Notes: generated by a model not told the origin, from the letters alone. Numbered from the stretch's first letter, positions 1 through 7,410 are shown. The stretch is 18,536 bases of DNA from DASQWP01 sp050697555 (GCA_050697555.1 JBOHAD010000049.1:1-18536); one strand, 5' to 3'. Made by a program: numbers and translations.

Positions 1-837
1 GATGAGCTCTGCCACGAGTTCGACCACGAGGACGATCTCGAAGTCGTACTCCTCGCCGAAGTAGCGCGGGTAGTCCTCGGTGAAGGAGATGTAGTCGTGC
101 GGGTCGAGCACGAGGATGCGCTTGGCGGCGACCGCCCGCCAGTCGGCGACGTTGTGCTCGGCGAAGCGGCGCGCCTGGTCGGCATAGCCCATCTCGGCGG
201 CCGGGCCGCCGCAGCACCACTGCTCCCGCATGAGGCCGAAGTCGACGTTCGCCGCCCTGAGGATCTGCGCCACCGCTCGGGGGACGCTCGTCCGGTAGAA
301 GGCCGCCTCGCAGTCACAGAAGAGCACCGTCTCCCCGCCGACGCGGAGGTCGAGGCCTTCGGCCCAGTCGGCCACGTGCTCCTGCGAGACGGGGGTCCCG
401 TTCAGCACGGGCTCGCTCCTCGCCAGGTCGGTGAGCTCGTTCCAGCGCTGCCAGCCCGGCTGGTGGATCCCGCTGTCGACCGCGAGCGCCCGCATCGCCT
501 TGACGAGGTCGACGGTGTGCGTGCGGAAGCGGTAGAAGTCGCCGGTGAAGAGCGTGTTGGGGCAGCGCAGCTCGCACGCCCCGCACTGGGTGCAGTGGAC
601 GTAGTCGCGCGCCACGTCCTCAATGGTGAGGTGGCCCTCGTCCATCGCGACGACGTTCGCGTGGAAGGCTGTCGGGGTGTGCGCCTCGTCGCGCGTGACC
701 TGCATCACCGGGCAGACCTCGCGACAGAACTTGTGCCCGGAGCTGTAGCAGTTGTACGCCGCGTTCCGCCACTCCGCGACGAACTCGTCCGTGAGCGCGC
801 CGTCGCCCTCGGAGCCGCTTACCTCTCTCGTCGCCAT
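1..837 (-). CDS. (Fe-S)-binding protein, heterodisulfide reductase HdrD/GlpC-like, partial (3' end beyond window)
   Basis: The reading frame starts at ATG 835-837, behind a strong GGAGGAGG ribosome-binding site at 842-849, and runs off the left edge after 279 codons. Seen: a ferredoxin-type motif Cys82-x2-Cys85-x2-Cys88-x3-Cys92 followed by Pro, an earlier cysteine set (Cys30, Cys38, Cys42-Pro), and a CCG-type domain with Cys174/Cys176 and Cys208-Cys209-Gly-Gly. This layout is typical of HdrD/GlpC/DgcB-like proteins, which carry electrons between flavoproteins (often ETF) and quinone or disulfides. It stands next to a GcvT-like gene and a DAO-like oxidoreductase, as in dimethylglycine/sarcosine catabolic loci. 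I infer an electron-transfer role for amine demethylation. The C-terminal part and any following etfAB genes lie outside the window, so the exact partner cannot be named. Confidence 0.85.
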   Translation of the reverse strand, partial: MATREVSGSEGDGALTDEFVAEWRNAAYNCYSSGHKFCREVCPVMQVTRDEAHTPTAFHANVVAMDEGHLTIEDVARDYVHCTQCGACELRCPNTLFTGDFYRFRTHTVDLVKAMRALAVDSGIHQPGWQRWNELTDLARSEPVLNGTPVSQEHVADWAEGLDLRVGGETVLFCDCEAAFYRTSVPRAVAQILRAANVDFGLMREQWCCGGPAAEMGYADQARRFAEHNVADWRAVAAKRILVLDPHDYISFTEDYPRYFGEEYDFEIVLVVELVAELI

Positions 838-886
838 TCGGCCTCCTCCGCCGGGTTGCGCCGACTTTAGGGCGACTGCGGTAGAA

Positions 887-1648
887 ATGTCCAGCGTGAC
901 CAAGCCCGTCATCGGCCTCTCCCTCGGCCTGCACGACTTCGGCGACTACGGTGGCGTCGGCTTCCAGCGTCCCGTCGCGCTCGCGGGCGGGGTCGGCTTC
1001 GTCCTCCCCCGCGTGGACGGGTACCTCGAGGACGCGCTCGAGGCCTGCGACGGCATCCTGCTCGGCGGCGGGAAGGACATCGAGCCGAGCCTCTACGGTT
1101 AGGAGCCGGGCGAGCACCTCGCGCCCACCGAGCCGCGGCGCGACGCCTTCGAGCTCGAGCTTGTCGAGCGCACGCTCGACCGCGGCCTCCCGCTGCTCGG
1201 CATGTGCCGGGGCCTCCAGATCCTGAACGTCACGCTCGGCGGCACCCTCGTCCAGGACGTCTCGCTCAAGCCCGAGTGGGCCGGGCACCCCAGCGACCGC
1301 GGCTGGAAGGCGTGGAAGGAGGTGGAGCGCGCCTCGCTCGAGGGAGCAGAGGAGGTTCCGCCGCACCCTCGCCACCCGATCAGCGTCGAGCCGGGGAGCC
1401 GCCTGCACGCGGCCCTCGGGGTCGAGGAGATCGAGGTGGACAGCTTTCACCATCAAGCGCTCGACCGGATCGCGCCCGAGCTGACGGTCGTCGCCCAGGC
1501 GCCGGACGGCGTCGTCGAGGCGGTCGAGCTCGACGGGGACGGCTACGTCCTCGCCGTCCAGTGGGAGCTGCAGGAGGAATGGCGGGTCGACCGCCGCTTC
1601 CTCGCGCCCTTCGGACAGCTCGTGGCTGCCGCCTCCGAACGGAGGTAG
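887..1648 (+). pseudogene. Peptidase C26 / PuuD-like class I glutamine amidotransferase with in-frame TAG at codon 72
   Basis: One continuous frame from ATG 887 to the stop at 1646-1648 encodes 253 codons of a gamma-glutamyl-GABA hydrolase-like protein, but TAG at 1100-1102 interrupts it. Family signals lie on both sides of the stop. Before it is the N-terminal fold ending in GGGKDIEPSLYG. After it are the nucleophile elbow GMCRGLQ (Cys107) and the DSFHHQAL segment. The usual C-terminal VQWHPE triad segment reads VQWELQ, so the catalytic His and Glu positions are not conserved. Members hydrolyse gamma-glutamyl amides. The ribosome-binding site is weak. It diverges from the Fe-S gene with only 49 bp between the two starts. 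The stop could be a CAG-to-TAG mutation, a sequencing error, or readthrough. I call it a pseudogene with reserve, because the frame is otherwise intact and fully protein-like. Confidence 0.7.
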
Positions 1649-1652
1649 CTCC

Positions 1653-2759
1653 CTAGCTTCGCGGGCGCCGCTTCTCAGGGTCGTAGATCGGGAAGTCCGC
1701 GACGGTCGCGCGGGTCGTGCCGTCAGCGAGCGCAACCTCGACCGTCTCGCCCTTCGAGGCGAAGCGCGACTCGAGCACGGCCATGCCGATGACCTGGCCG
1801 AGCGTCGGGCTCTCGCACGGGCTCGTGAGCGTCCCCGCCGGCTCGCCGCCCTTCGTGACCGCGGCGCCGTACTCGGGCACCTCGCCGCCCTCGACCTCGA
1901 GCGTGACCAGGCGCCGGGGTGGGCTCTTCGCCGTCTCCTCGAGCGCCGCCTTGCCGTGGAAGTCCCCGCCGTCGAGGCGGATCACCTTGTCGAGCGACAT
2001 GTCAAAAGGGTCGGTCTCGTGCTGGAAGTAGTCGTAGCCGATGAAGATCAGCCCCGACTCGATGCGGAGCGTCTCCACCGCGGCGAGTCCGTACGGCTGC
2101 GCGCCGGCCTCCGTGAGACCGCCCCAGAGCTCCTCGGCGTAGTCCGGGTCGCAGAAGATCTCGTACCCGAGCTCGCCCGAGTAGCCGGTGCGGGAGACCC
2201 AGCACGGCACGCGCCCCACGTGCGTCTGGTGCGGCCAGAAGCGGAAGTAGGGGAGACCCTCGACGTCCTCGTCGACCAGCCCGGCGAGGAGCTCGCGGGA
2301 GCCCGGCCCCTGGAGCTGCACGTGCGGGAGCTTCTCCGTGATCGGCTCGATCTGGACGTCCATCCCCGAGACGACGTTTTGGAAGTGATCCAGGTCGGAG
2401 TCGAGCGCCGTGATCACCCAGGCGCTGGCGTCCGTGAACTTGAACACCGTCCCGTCCCCGACCATCTTCCCGTTCTCGTCGCAGAAGGGCGCGTAGCGAA
2501 CCTGGCTGATCTCGAGCCCGAGGATGTCGTTCGTGAAGATCCGGTCGGCGGCCGCGAGCGCGTCCGGGCCCGAGAAGTCCCACTTGCGCAGCGGAGACTC
2601 GTCCCACACGCCGACGGCCTCCCGCACGGCTCTGTGCTCGGCCGCCGGATCGCCGAAGTGGTTGGGCCAGCACCAGCCCTCCCAGTCCATGAAGTCGGCG
2701 CCGAGGTCGCGCTGCACGCGGTCGAACGCCGTCCGGATTGTTCCTGCCTCGGTGCTCAT
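1653..2759 (-). CDS. GcvT-fold folate-dependent aminomethyltransferase / demethylase (GcvT-DmdA-LigM superfamily)
   Basis: This is a 368-residue protein of the usual single-domain length. Seen: an N-terminal segment with H-R-A-V-R-E-A-V-G-V-W-D (GcvT 'vr..vgv.D' region), a GPGSRELL segment, SRTGYSGELGYEIF (the GYtGE.GYEi folate-site motif), AAVETLRIESGL, and a C-terminal beta-barrel with SPT.....IGMAVL. These proteins transfer a methyl or methylene group from an amine, sulfonium or aryl ether to tetrahydrofolate. The start ATG overlaps the stop of the upstream IclR gene by 4 bp (2756-2759), so the two are translationally coupled. With the divergent DAO-type oxidoreductase at 3589 it matches, as separate polypeptides, the two halves of dimethylglycine dehydrogenase/oxidase. 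The substrate is not determined by sequence. Dimethylglycine, sarcosine or another methylated compound are all possible. Confidence 0.85.
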   Translation of the reverse strand: MSTEAGTIRTAFDRVQRDLGADFMDWEGWCWPNHFGDPAAEHRAVREAVGVWDESPLRKWDFSGPDALAAADRIFTNDILGLEISQVRYAPFCDENGKMVGDGTVFKFTDASAWVITALDSDLDHFQNVVSGMDVQIEPITEKLPHVQLQGPGSRELLAGLVDEDVEGLPYFRFWPHQTHVGRVPCWVSRTGYSGELGYEIFCDPDYAEELWGGLTEAGAQPYGLAAVETLRIESGLIFIGYDYFQHETDPFDMSLDKVIRLDGGDFHGKAALEETAKSPPRRLVTLEVEGGEVPEYGAAVTKGGEPAGTLTSPCESPTLGQVIGMAVLESRFASKGETVEVALADGTTRATVADFPIYDPEKRRPRS

Positions 2760-3538
2760 GCGCCCTCCTCGTCCGTGTGACTCCAGCCTAGAGTGTGCGA
2801 GACCGCGTCTGCGCGCTCGAGGAGGGGGCCGAGGGCGGCGCGCATCGCCTCGCGGTCGAAGCGGGAAGCCGGCCCCTGGAGGCCGAGGACGGCGGCGAGC
2901 TCACCCTGGGCGCCGAAGACGGGCGCCGCCATCGCGCTGAGATCCTCCTCCCGTTCGCGAACGGCGCCCGCCCAGCCGCGAGCGCGCACCCGTCGCACCT
3001 CCCGCACGAGCGTGGCGCGGTCGACGATCGTCCGCCGGGTGAACGCCGTGAGCGGCCCGGCGGGGAGCCCGGAGCCGCCCCAGGCGAGCACGACCTTGCC
3101 GGCGGCCGTCGCGTGCGCGACGCTCGGCCGCCCGAGCTGGGCGACGCTCCGTACCGAGGAGGGGCTCTGGACGAACTCGACCGTGACGGCGTCCGGCTCT
3201 CCGGGCACCGAGATCGTGGCCGTCTCGCCCGTCGCCTCCACGAGTGCCCGCAAGTGAGGGCGGGCGAGGCCGCGAAGGTCGAGCCGGGCGAGAGCTGCGT
3301 GGCCGAGTTGAACGAGGCGGAGGCCGAGCCGGTAGCGTCCGCTCTCGGGCACGTGCTCGACGAGTCCGCCCGCTGCGAGCGTGGCCAGCGTCCGCGAGAC
3401 GGTGCTCGCGCTCAGGTCTGTCCTCCTGGCGAGCTCGTTCGTCCCGAGCCCGCCGCCGTCGGCGAGGAGGTCGAGGAGCGCGACGGCGCGCTCGACTGCT
3501 GCAACGCGCCGTGTCGCTGGCCTTCCCGTCCGCGCCAT
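2756..3538 (-). CDS. IclR-family transcriptional regulator
   Basis: A 260-residue protein when started at ATG 3536-3538. An N-terminal winged helix-turn-helix (about residues 13-75: LLDLLADGGGL then ELARRTDLSASTVSRTLATL and a GRYRLG wing) is followed by the IclR effector domain (residues about 85-250, with AHATAAGKVVLA, GWAGAVREREEDLSAMAAPVF and AVLGLQGP). IclR proteins bind palindromes near their own promoter and respond to small carbon metabolites. It is transcribed with the GcvT-like gene and divergently from the FAD oxidoreductase, so I infer it controls both. An upstream TTG (3563-3565) in the same frame could add nine residues. I prefer the ATG because the added stretch is not family-like, although neither start has a clear ribosome-binding site. 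Confidence 0.9.
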   Translation of the reverse strand: MARTGRPATRRVAAVERAVALLDLLADGGGLGTNELARRTDLSASTVSRTLATLAAGGLVEHVPESGRYRLGLRLVQLGHAALARLDLRGLARPHLRALVEATGETATISVPGEPDAVTVEFVQSPSSVRSVAQLGRPSVAHATAAGKVVLAWGGSGLPAGPLTAFTRRTIVDRATLVREVRRVRARGWAGAVREREEDLSAMAAPVFGAQGELAAVLGLQGPASRFDREAMRAALGPLLERADAVSHTLGWSHTDEEGA

Positions 3539-3588
3539 GGTACGGTCAGCATGACAGATTTGCAACGCTATTGCCGAGGAGGCAATTG
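3539..3588. promoter_or_regulatory. Divergent regulatory region with candidate IclR operators
   Basis: A 50-bp gap separates the iclR start from the FAD oxidoreductase start. Three symmetric sites are visible: GTCA-GCA-TGAC at 3545-3555, TTGCAA at 3560-3565, and ATTGCC-GAGGA-GGCAAT at 3570-3586. The last contains the GAGGAGG ribosome-binding site (3576-3582) of the plus-strand gene, so a bound regulator or an RNA hairpin there would cover translation initiation. The operator role is inferred from symmetry and from the habit of IclR proteins to bind between divergent genes. Confidence 0.4.
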
Positions 3589-4908
3589 ATGTCCGCCCTT
3601 CCCCGTCTCGCTCCCTACGTCGTGGTCGGCGCCGGCATCCATGGGCTCTCGACCGCCTACCACCTGGCGAAGGAGCTGAGGACCCGCGGCCTCGGCTCCG
3701 GTGGCGACGTCGTCGTCGTCGAGAAGTCCGAGCCGGGAGCCGGCGCCTCCGGGATCGCGTGCGGCGTCGTTCGCAACAACTACTTCCAACCGGCCATGAG
3801 CGAGCTCATGCAGGCGTGCGTCGAGGTCTGGGAATCGGACCCGGAGGCCTACGCGTACCAGCCGGTCGGCTACATCGCGCTCGGCCCGTCCGTCCAGGAG
3901 TCCGACCTCGCCGAGACCTTTGAGCGGCAGGAGCGCATCGGCTACCGCTCGACGTTCATCACGGGGGAGGCAGAGGTCGACCGGCACATGAAGCGGCTCT
4001 TCGCCGATTGGCGGGCGCAGGGCGTCACCGCTTGCCTGCACGAGCACCAGGGCGGCTTCGCGTTCAACCGCGACTCGGTGAACGGGCTCGCGGACAAGGC
4101 GCGCAGCGAAGGAGTCGAGATCCTCACGGGCGTCGAGGTGACCGGGCTCGAGACGGGTTCCGACAAATCCGTGCGCGCGGTCGAGACGCGCGAAGGGCGA
4201 ATCGAGGTCGGCGAGCAGCTCGTGATCGCACCCGGCCCGTGGGCGAAGACGTTCTGGGCGATGCTCGGCCTCCCGCCGACGATCGACGTCCGCACCCCGG
4301 GCGGCGAGGTCGTCCGCGACCGGCCGATGTGGACCTACTGGAACCTCCAGGAAGGCGAGATCACGGTCGACCCGGAGATGTTCGCCACGGCCGACGGCGG
4401 AGCGCCGCCGGTCATCCACCTCGACACGGACGCGCCGCTCTACACCGACGAGGGCGAGCTCGTGACCGACGAGCTCTGGGGGATCTACTACAAGCGCGAC
4501 CGCCACGGCGTCCAGGGCGGCGCGTCACCGCTCGTGGTCGAGGGCGACGTCGAGCTCGATCCGTACCCGTCGACGACCGACGTCGACCCGGCCTTCCCGG
4601 ACATGTGGTGTGCCGCGCTCTCGCACGCGATGAGCCGGTTCGAAGGTTGCCGGCCGCTCTACAAGCAGGCTCGCTCAGGCGGCGTGGGCGCGTTCACCGC
4701 CGACAACTTCCCGGTGTTCGACTACGTCCGCCCGAACGTCTACGCGATCCTCGACTCGAATCACGGCTACAAGATGATCGGAGTCGGCCGCGAGGCGGCG
4801 AAGGTGCTCGTCGGCGAGCACTCGAGCCTCCTCTATCCGTTCCGCTTCGAGCGTTTCGCCACAGGCGACCTGCATCCGGTCTCGAGCTCGCCGTACCCCT
4901 GGAGCTGA
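3589..4908 (+). CDS. FAD-dependent oxidoreductase, DAO family (sarcosine/dimethylglycine dehydrogenase-like)
   Basis: A 439-residue protein from ATG 3589, chosen because GAGGAGG lies at 3576-3582. The frame is open far upstream, but that part is antisense to iclR. Seen: the dinucleotide-binding loop GAGIHG at residues 14-19 with the following helix, VVVVEKSEPGAGASG at the second strand (ribose-binding Glu), and C-terminal SNHGYKMIGVGREAAKVL, the conserved FAD segment near the end of DAO-fold amine oxidases. The family oxidises N-methyl groups or secondary amines to imines. It lacks a fused GcvT domain, and a stand-alone GcvT-like protein is encoded across the divergent promoter. I infer the two act together on a methylated amine, with electrons possibly leaving through the Fe-S protein at the left end. 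The exact substrate is unknown. Confidence 0.85.
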   Translation: MSALPRLAPYVVVGAGIHGLSTAYHLAKELRTRGLGSGGDVVVVEKSEPGAGASGIACGVVRNNYFQPAMSELMQACVEVWESDPEAYAYQPVGYIALGPSVQESDLAETFERQERIGYRSTFITGEAEVDRHMKRLFADWRAQGVTACLHEHQGGFAFNRDSVNGLADKARSEGVEILTGVEVTGLETGSDKSVRAVETREGRIEVGEQLVIAPGPWAKTFWAMLGLPPTIDVRTPGGEVVRDRPMWTYWNLQEGEITVDPEMFATADGGAPPVIHLDTDAPLYTDEGELVTDELWGIYYKRDRHGVQGGASPLVVEGDVELDPYPSTTDVDPAFPDMWCAALSHAMSRFEGCRPLYKQARSGGVGAFTADNFPVFDYVRPNVYAILDSNHGYKMIGVGREAAKVLVGEHSSLLYPFRFERFATGDLHPVSSSPYPWS

Positions 4909-4919
4909 GTCTGCGTGAT

Positions 4920-4946
4920 GAGCTTGTGTTCCACCGGCACAAGCTC
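4920..4946. repeat. 27-bp inverted repeat, copy 1 (GAGCTTGTG arms)
   Basis: Perfect 9-bp arms GAGCTTGTG (4920-4928) and CACAAGCTC (4938-4946) enclose a 9-nt loop. It lies between two convergent genes, 12 bp after the oxidoreductase stop. No T-run follows, so it could be a non-canonical terminator or a REP-type element. An identical pair of arms recurs at 5004-5030. Confidence 0.8.
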
Positions 4947-5003
4947 TGCAGGAGCTTGATCGGTGCTCGAGTGGGAGGTAGAGCGTCGTTCTCGCGCCGG
5001 TGA

Positions 5004-5030
5004 GAGCTTGTGCGTGAGAAACACAAGCTC
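5004..5030. repeat. 27-bp inverted repeat, copy 2 (GAGCTTGTG arms)
   Basis: The same 9-bp arms as copy 1 (5004-5012 and 5022-5030) enclose a different 9-nt loop. Read on the minus strand, its loop matches copy 1 better (TT start; 5 of 9 positions), so the two copies look inverted relative to each other, as in paired REP units. It sits 8 bp past the stop of the minus-strand SCO1 gene and could terminate that transcript. Confidence 0.8.
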
Positions 5031-5038
5031 GGGGCCCG

Positions 5039-5653
5039 CTAAGAGTCGAGCGCGACGCGGACGTCGTGCAGCAGGTTCTGAGGCGTGAGGTCGGCGCCGG
5101 CGTGGAGCGTGGTCACCCAGACGCCCTCCCGGTCGAAGATCCGTACCGGCGCCGAGTGCAGGTCGTCGATCCCCGTGTCGGCTGAGGCGGAGACGCTGAA
5201 CTCCTCCCACACGGGGCGCAGCTCGGCCTCGGGGCCGACGAGGTAGCGAAGGACGTCCTCGGCTCCGTGGCGAGCGAGGAAGGAGCGCACCTCCTCGGGC
5301 GCGTCCTCGGCCGGGTCAACGCTGATGCCGAGCGCGACGACCTGCCTCCGCTCCTCAGCCGTCAGGCGGCCGAGTCCGTCGGCCAGGTGGGAGGCGATGA
5401 GCGGGCAGGACTCCTCGCATTGCGCGTCGAGGAACGTGACGAGCACCACTTTCCCCCGCAGGTCGTCCATGCGGACGAGTCCGCCTTCGACGTCGCGGAG
5501 CTCGAAGCGGGGTGCGGCGATGCCCTCGGGGGGGACGCTGCCGCGGTAGCTCTCGCGGTCGTCGCCGCCGCCGAAGGCGAAGAGCGCGACCGGGATCGCC
5601 GCCGCGAGGGCAGCGGCCGCCGCGAGGGCGCAGATGCGCGTCTTCGGGGTCAC
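5039..5653 (-). CDS. SCO1/SenC-family copper chaperone / thioredoxin-fold protein
   Basis: A 204-residue protein from GTG 5651-5653. Residues about 7-27 form one hydrophobic segment, so it is a membrane anchor or signal sequence with the rest outside the cytoplasm. The thioredoxin fold shows GKVVLVTFLDAQC, the copper/thiol motif Cys79-x3-Cys83-Pro, VALGISVDPAEDAPEEVRSFLARHG, and His166 in DLHSAPVRIFD, which matches the third copper ligand of SCO proteins. SCO proteins deliver copper to the CuA site of cytochrome c oxidase or reduce its thiols. No oxidase gene is near, so the partner is not given by context. No good ribosome-binding site is visible before the GTG. It was preferred because upstream codons are not protein-like. 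Confidence 0.85.
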   Translation of the reverse strand: MTPKTRICALAAAAALAAAIPVALFAFGGGDDRESYRGSVPPEGIAAPRFELRDVEGGLVRMDDLRGKVVLVTFLDAQCEESCPLIASHLADGLGRLTAEERRQVVALGISVDPAEDAPEEVRSFLARHGAEDVLRYLVGPEAELRPVWEEFSVSASADTGIDDLHSAPVRIFDREGVWVTTLHAGADLTPQNLLHDVRVALDS

Positions 5654-5699
5654 GAGCGACGCTGGGGACCTTAGCCACGCCTCGCTAAGCTGGGCGCCG

Positions 5700-5989
5700 A
5701 TGCGGCTCCTGGTGCTCAAGCACGCCTCGAACGAGGGGCTCGGAGCCTCCGAGAGCGTTGCTCGCGAGCGCGCAGTCCCGGCGCGACGTGGAGGTCGGCG
5801 AGGGCGAGCCCATCCCGCCGCTCGAGGACTACCAGGCGATCGTCTCGCTCGGGGGCCCGATGAGCGCCGACGATCCCGGCCTGGCGGCGGAACGGGAGCT
5901 ACTCGCGCGTGCGGCGCGCGACGGCGTCCCCGTCCTCGGCGTCTGCCTCGGGGCCCAGCTGCTCGCCCCACGCGCTGGGCGATGATTGA
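5700..5989 (+). pseudogene. Class I glutamine amidotransferase, frameshifted and truncated remnant
   Basis: ATG 5700 begins MRLLVLKHASNEG, a typical start of GMP-synthase-like amidotransferases. The protein then continues in a second frame (DYQAIVSLGGPMSADDPG, then GVPVLGVCLGAQLLA with the nucleophile Cys) and for a few codons in a third (HALGDD, stop 5987-5989). The frame changes lie near the run of Gs at about 5734-5737 and at the run of four Cs, 5966-5969. Everything after the nucleophile elbow, including the His-Glu part of the triad, is missing. The coding homology ends right where the TTGATCG element starts at 5986. This is a dead gene even if the frameshifts were sequencing errors, because more than half of the domain is lost. 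Confidence 0.8.
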
Positions 5990-6152
5990 TCGAAAATTGA
6001 CCGGAAACCGTGGCACTGCCGGATGACGCCCGTGACGCGTCGCCTGACACCACGCTCGTTCCTCGCCCGTATCTTCCAGGTACGGGCTGCGGATGATCGC
6101 GGCCTCAGGCTTGGTCACGGACGCCCCCGCCGACACCACACTTTCCGATCAA
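5986..6152. mobile_element. Putative 167-bp non-coding element bounded by TTGAYCGRAAA motifs
   Basis: The left end holds two adjacent direct copies of an 11-bp motif, TTGATCGAAAA (5986-5996) and TTGACCGGAAA (5997-6007). The right end holds an inverted copy (6142-6152; TTGATCGGAAA on the minus strand), giving 10 of 11 matches with the outer left copy. Near the middle is a 7-bp inverted repeat GCCCGTA/TACGGGC (6065-6071, 6081-6087). No coding sequence is evident. The left edge coincides with the break in the amidotransferase remnant and the right edge contains the stop codon of the antiporter gene. This resembles a MITE or the scar of a lost insertion sequence. That identity is inference; only the repeats are seen. 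Confidence 0.45.
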
Positions 6153-7327
6153 CCATCTTCTAGCCCGAGCCGGCGCGCGAGCCAGGCCTTCGTCGTCGCC
6201 TGGAGCAGAAGCGTGACGACGATGGCGAGCGCGACCACCGTGAGGAGCTCCGACTCCTGCTGCACGCCCTGGGCGACGAGGATGCCGACGAGTGCGGCCG
6301 GCACGACGCCGGTCTCGCGAGTCCACGAGAGGAAGAGCAGCTCCTCGCGCCGGCGGTCCGGGAGGAGGCAGACGAGGACCGTGAGAGGCCGGGCGAGGAA
6401 GATGAGCCCTGCGAGCGTGGCGAGGGCGAGGAGGGCCTCGTCCGGGATCGTGTCGAAGGGCAGGGCCGCGCCGAGCGTGATGAAGACGAGGACGACCGTG
6501 ACGTCCGCGGCCGCGGCCGCGAAGGAGCGCATCTCGTGCTCGCGGCGCGAGTGCATCCCTAGGCCGAGCTCGTCCATGTTGCTGACGATGAAGCCGGCGA
6601 GGAAGGCGCCAAGATAGCCGCTTCCGCCCGCGTAGTCGATCGTGAAGTAGGACGCGGCGACGACGAGGAGCACTGCGATGACGGGCGACTCCTGCCAGAG
6701 CCCGAAGCGCCGGGTGGAGATCGCGACGGCGAGCGCGACGCCGAACGCCGCGCCGAGTCCCGTCGACAGCGCGACGTCGAGCAGGAACTCGCCGAGCGGG
6801 CTCGCCAGCGAGCCGTCGTTTTCGACCGAAGGCGGCGACCGAGAGCGCGAGAACGGCACCCGTGACGTCGTTGAGCGCCGACTCGGCGACGATCGTCTGC
6901 CTGACCTTCGGCCTCACGCGCAGGCGCTCGAAGAGCGGGATGAGGATGGCGGGATCGGTGGGGGCGAGGACGGCCCCGATCAGGAGGCCCACGGCGAACG
7001 GGACGTCGAAGGCGAGGGCGGCGACGGCGCCCGTGACGAGTGCCGTGACGACGACCCCTGGAATCGCGAGCAGCCCGAGCCCGAGGGCGACGGGCCGGAG
7101 GACGCTCACGAACAGGCCGAGGCCGCCGTGGAAGAGGATGAACGAGACGCCGAGGGTGAGGAGGAGCTGAACGCCGACGGACTCGAGCGGGAGGTCGAGC
7201 GCGTCCAGCACCTCGGGGCCGAGGAGCACACCTGCGCCGAGCAAGACGACCATGCGGGGAGCCGGAGGACGCCGGCGACGAGCTCGGAGACGACCTCCGC
7301 CGCGAGGAGGATCGCAAGAGTCTCCAT
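6149..7327 (-). pseudogene. CPA1-type Na+(K+)/H+ antiporter with two compensating frameshifts
   Basis: From ATG 7325-7327 the protein begins METLAILLAAEVVSELVAGVLRLP. It jumps frame at the G-run 7256-7259 (MVVLLGAGVLLGPEVLDALD onward) and returns to the first frame at about 6824-6836. The whole span, 6149-7327, is exactly 393 codons, so a one-base loss and a one-base gain cancel. The middle part carries the CPA1 markers APTDPAILIPLF and ESALNDVTGAV. The last part has several membrane helices and LSWTRETGVVPAALVGILVAQG. The family exchanges monovalent cations for protons across the membrane. The length suits the transmembrane domain without a regulatory tail. Either two real indels inactivated it or the consensus sequence has two single-base errors in short homopolymers. 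The stop codon (6149-6151) lies inside the right end of the TTGAYCGRAAA element. Confidence 0.75.
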
Positions 7328-7410
7328 GACGTCCCGCGCGGACACCCGCGCGATTCTGATCCTCGTCGAGGACGCTTGCGCGCGGGCCCGCCGTAGCGCA
7401 CGATGCCCGC

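Noticed and set aside
97..870. Long plus-strand open frame over the left-end Fe-S gene
   Set aside because: It is antisense to a minus-strand frame with clear cysteine motifs and a strong ribosome-binding site, and its own composition (Arg/Val/Ala-rich, no motif) is that of a GC-rich shadow frame.
1100..1102. TAG as a pyrrolysine codon in the PuuD-like gene
   Set aside because: The family has no known pyrrolysine members, no pyl genes are in the window, and the gene is not a methylamine methyltransferase; a simple mutation or error is more likely.
620..1735. 371-codon minus-strand open frame across the PuuD-like gene
   Set aside because: No family motif and low-complexity charged composition; the plus strand holds recognisable amidotransferase motifs over the same bases.
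3244..3588. N-terminal extension of the FAD oxidoreductase frame
   Set aside because: The extension is antisense to iclR and Arg-rich; the ATG at 3589 has a proper ribosome-binding site and is followed directly by the FAD-binding strand.
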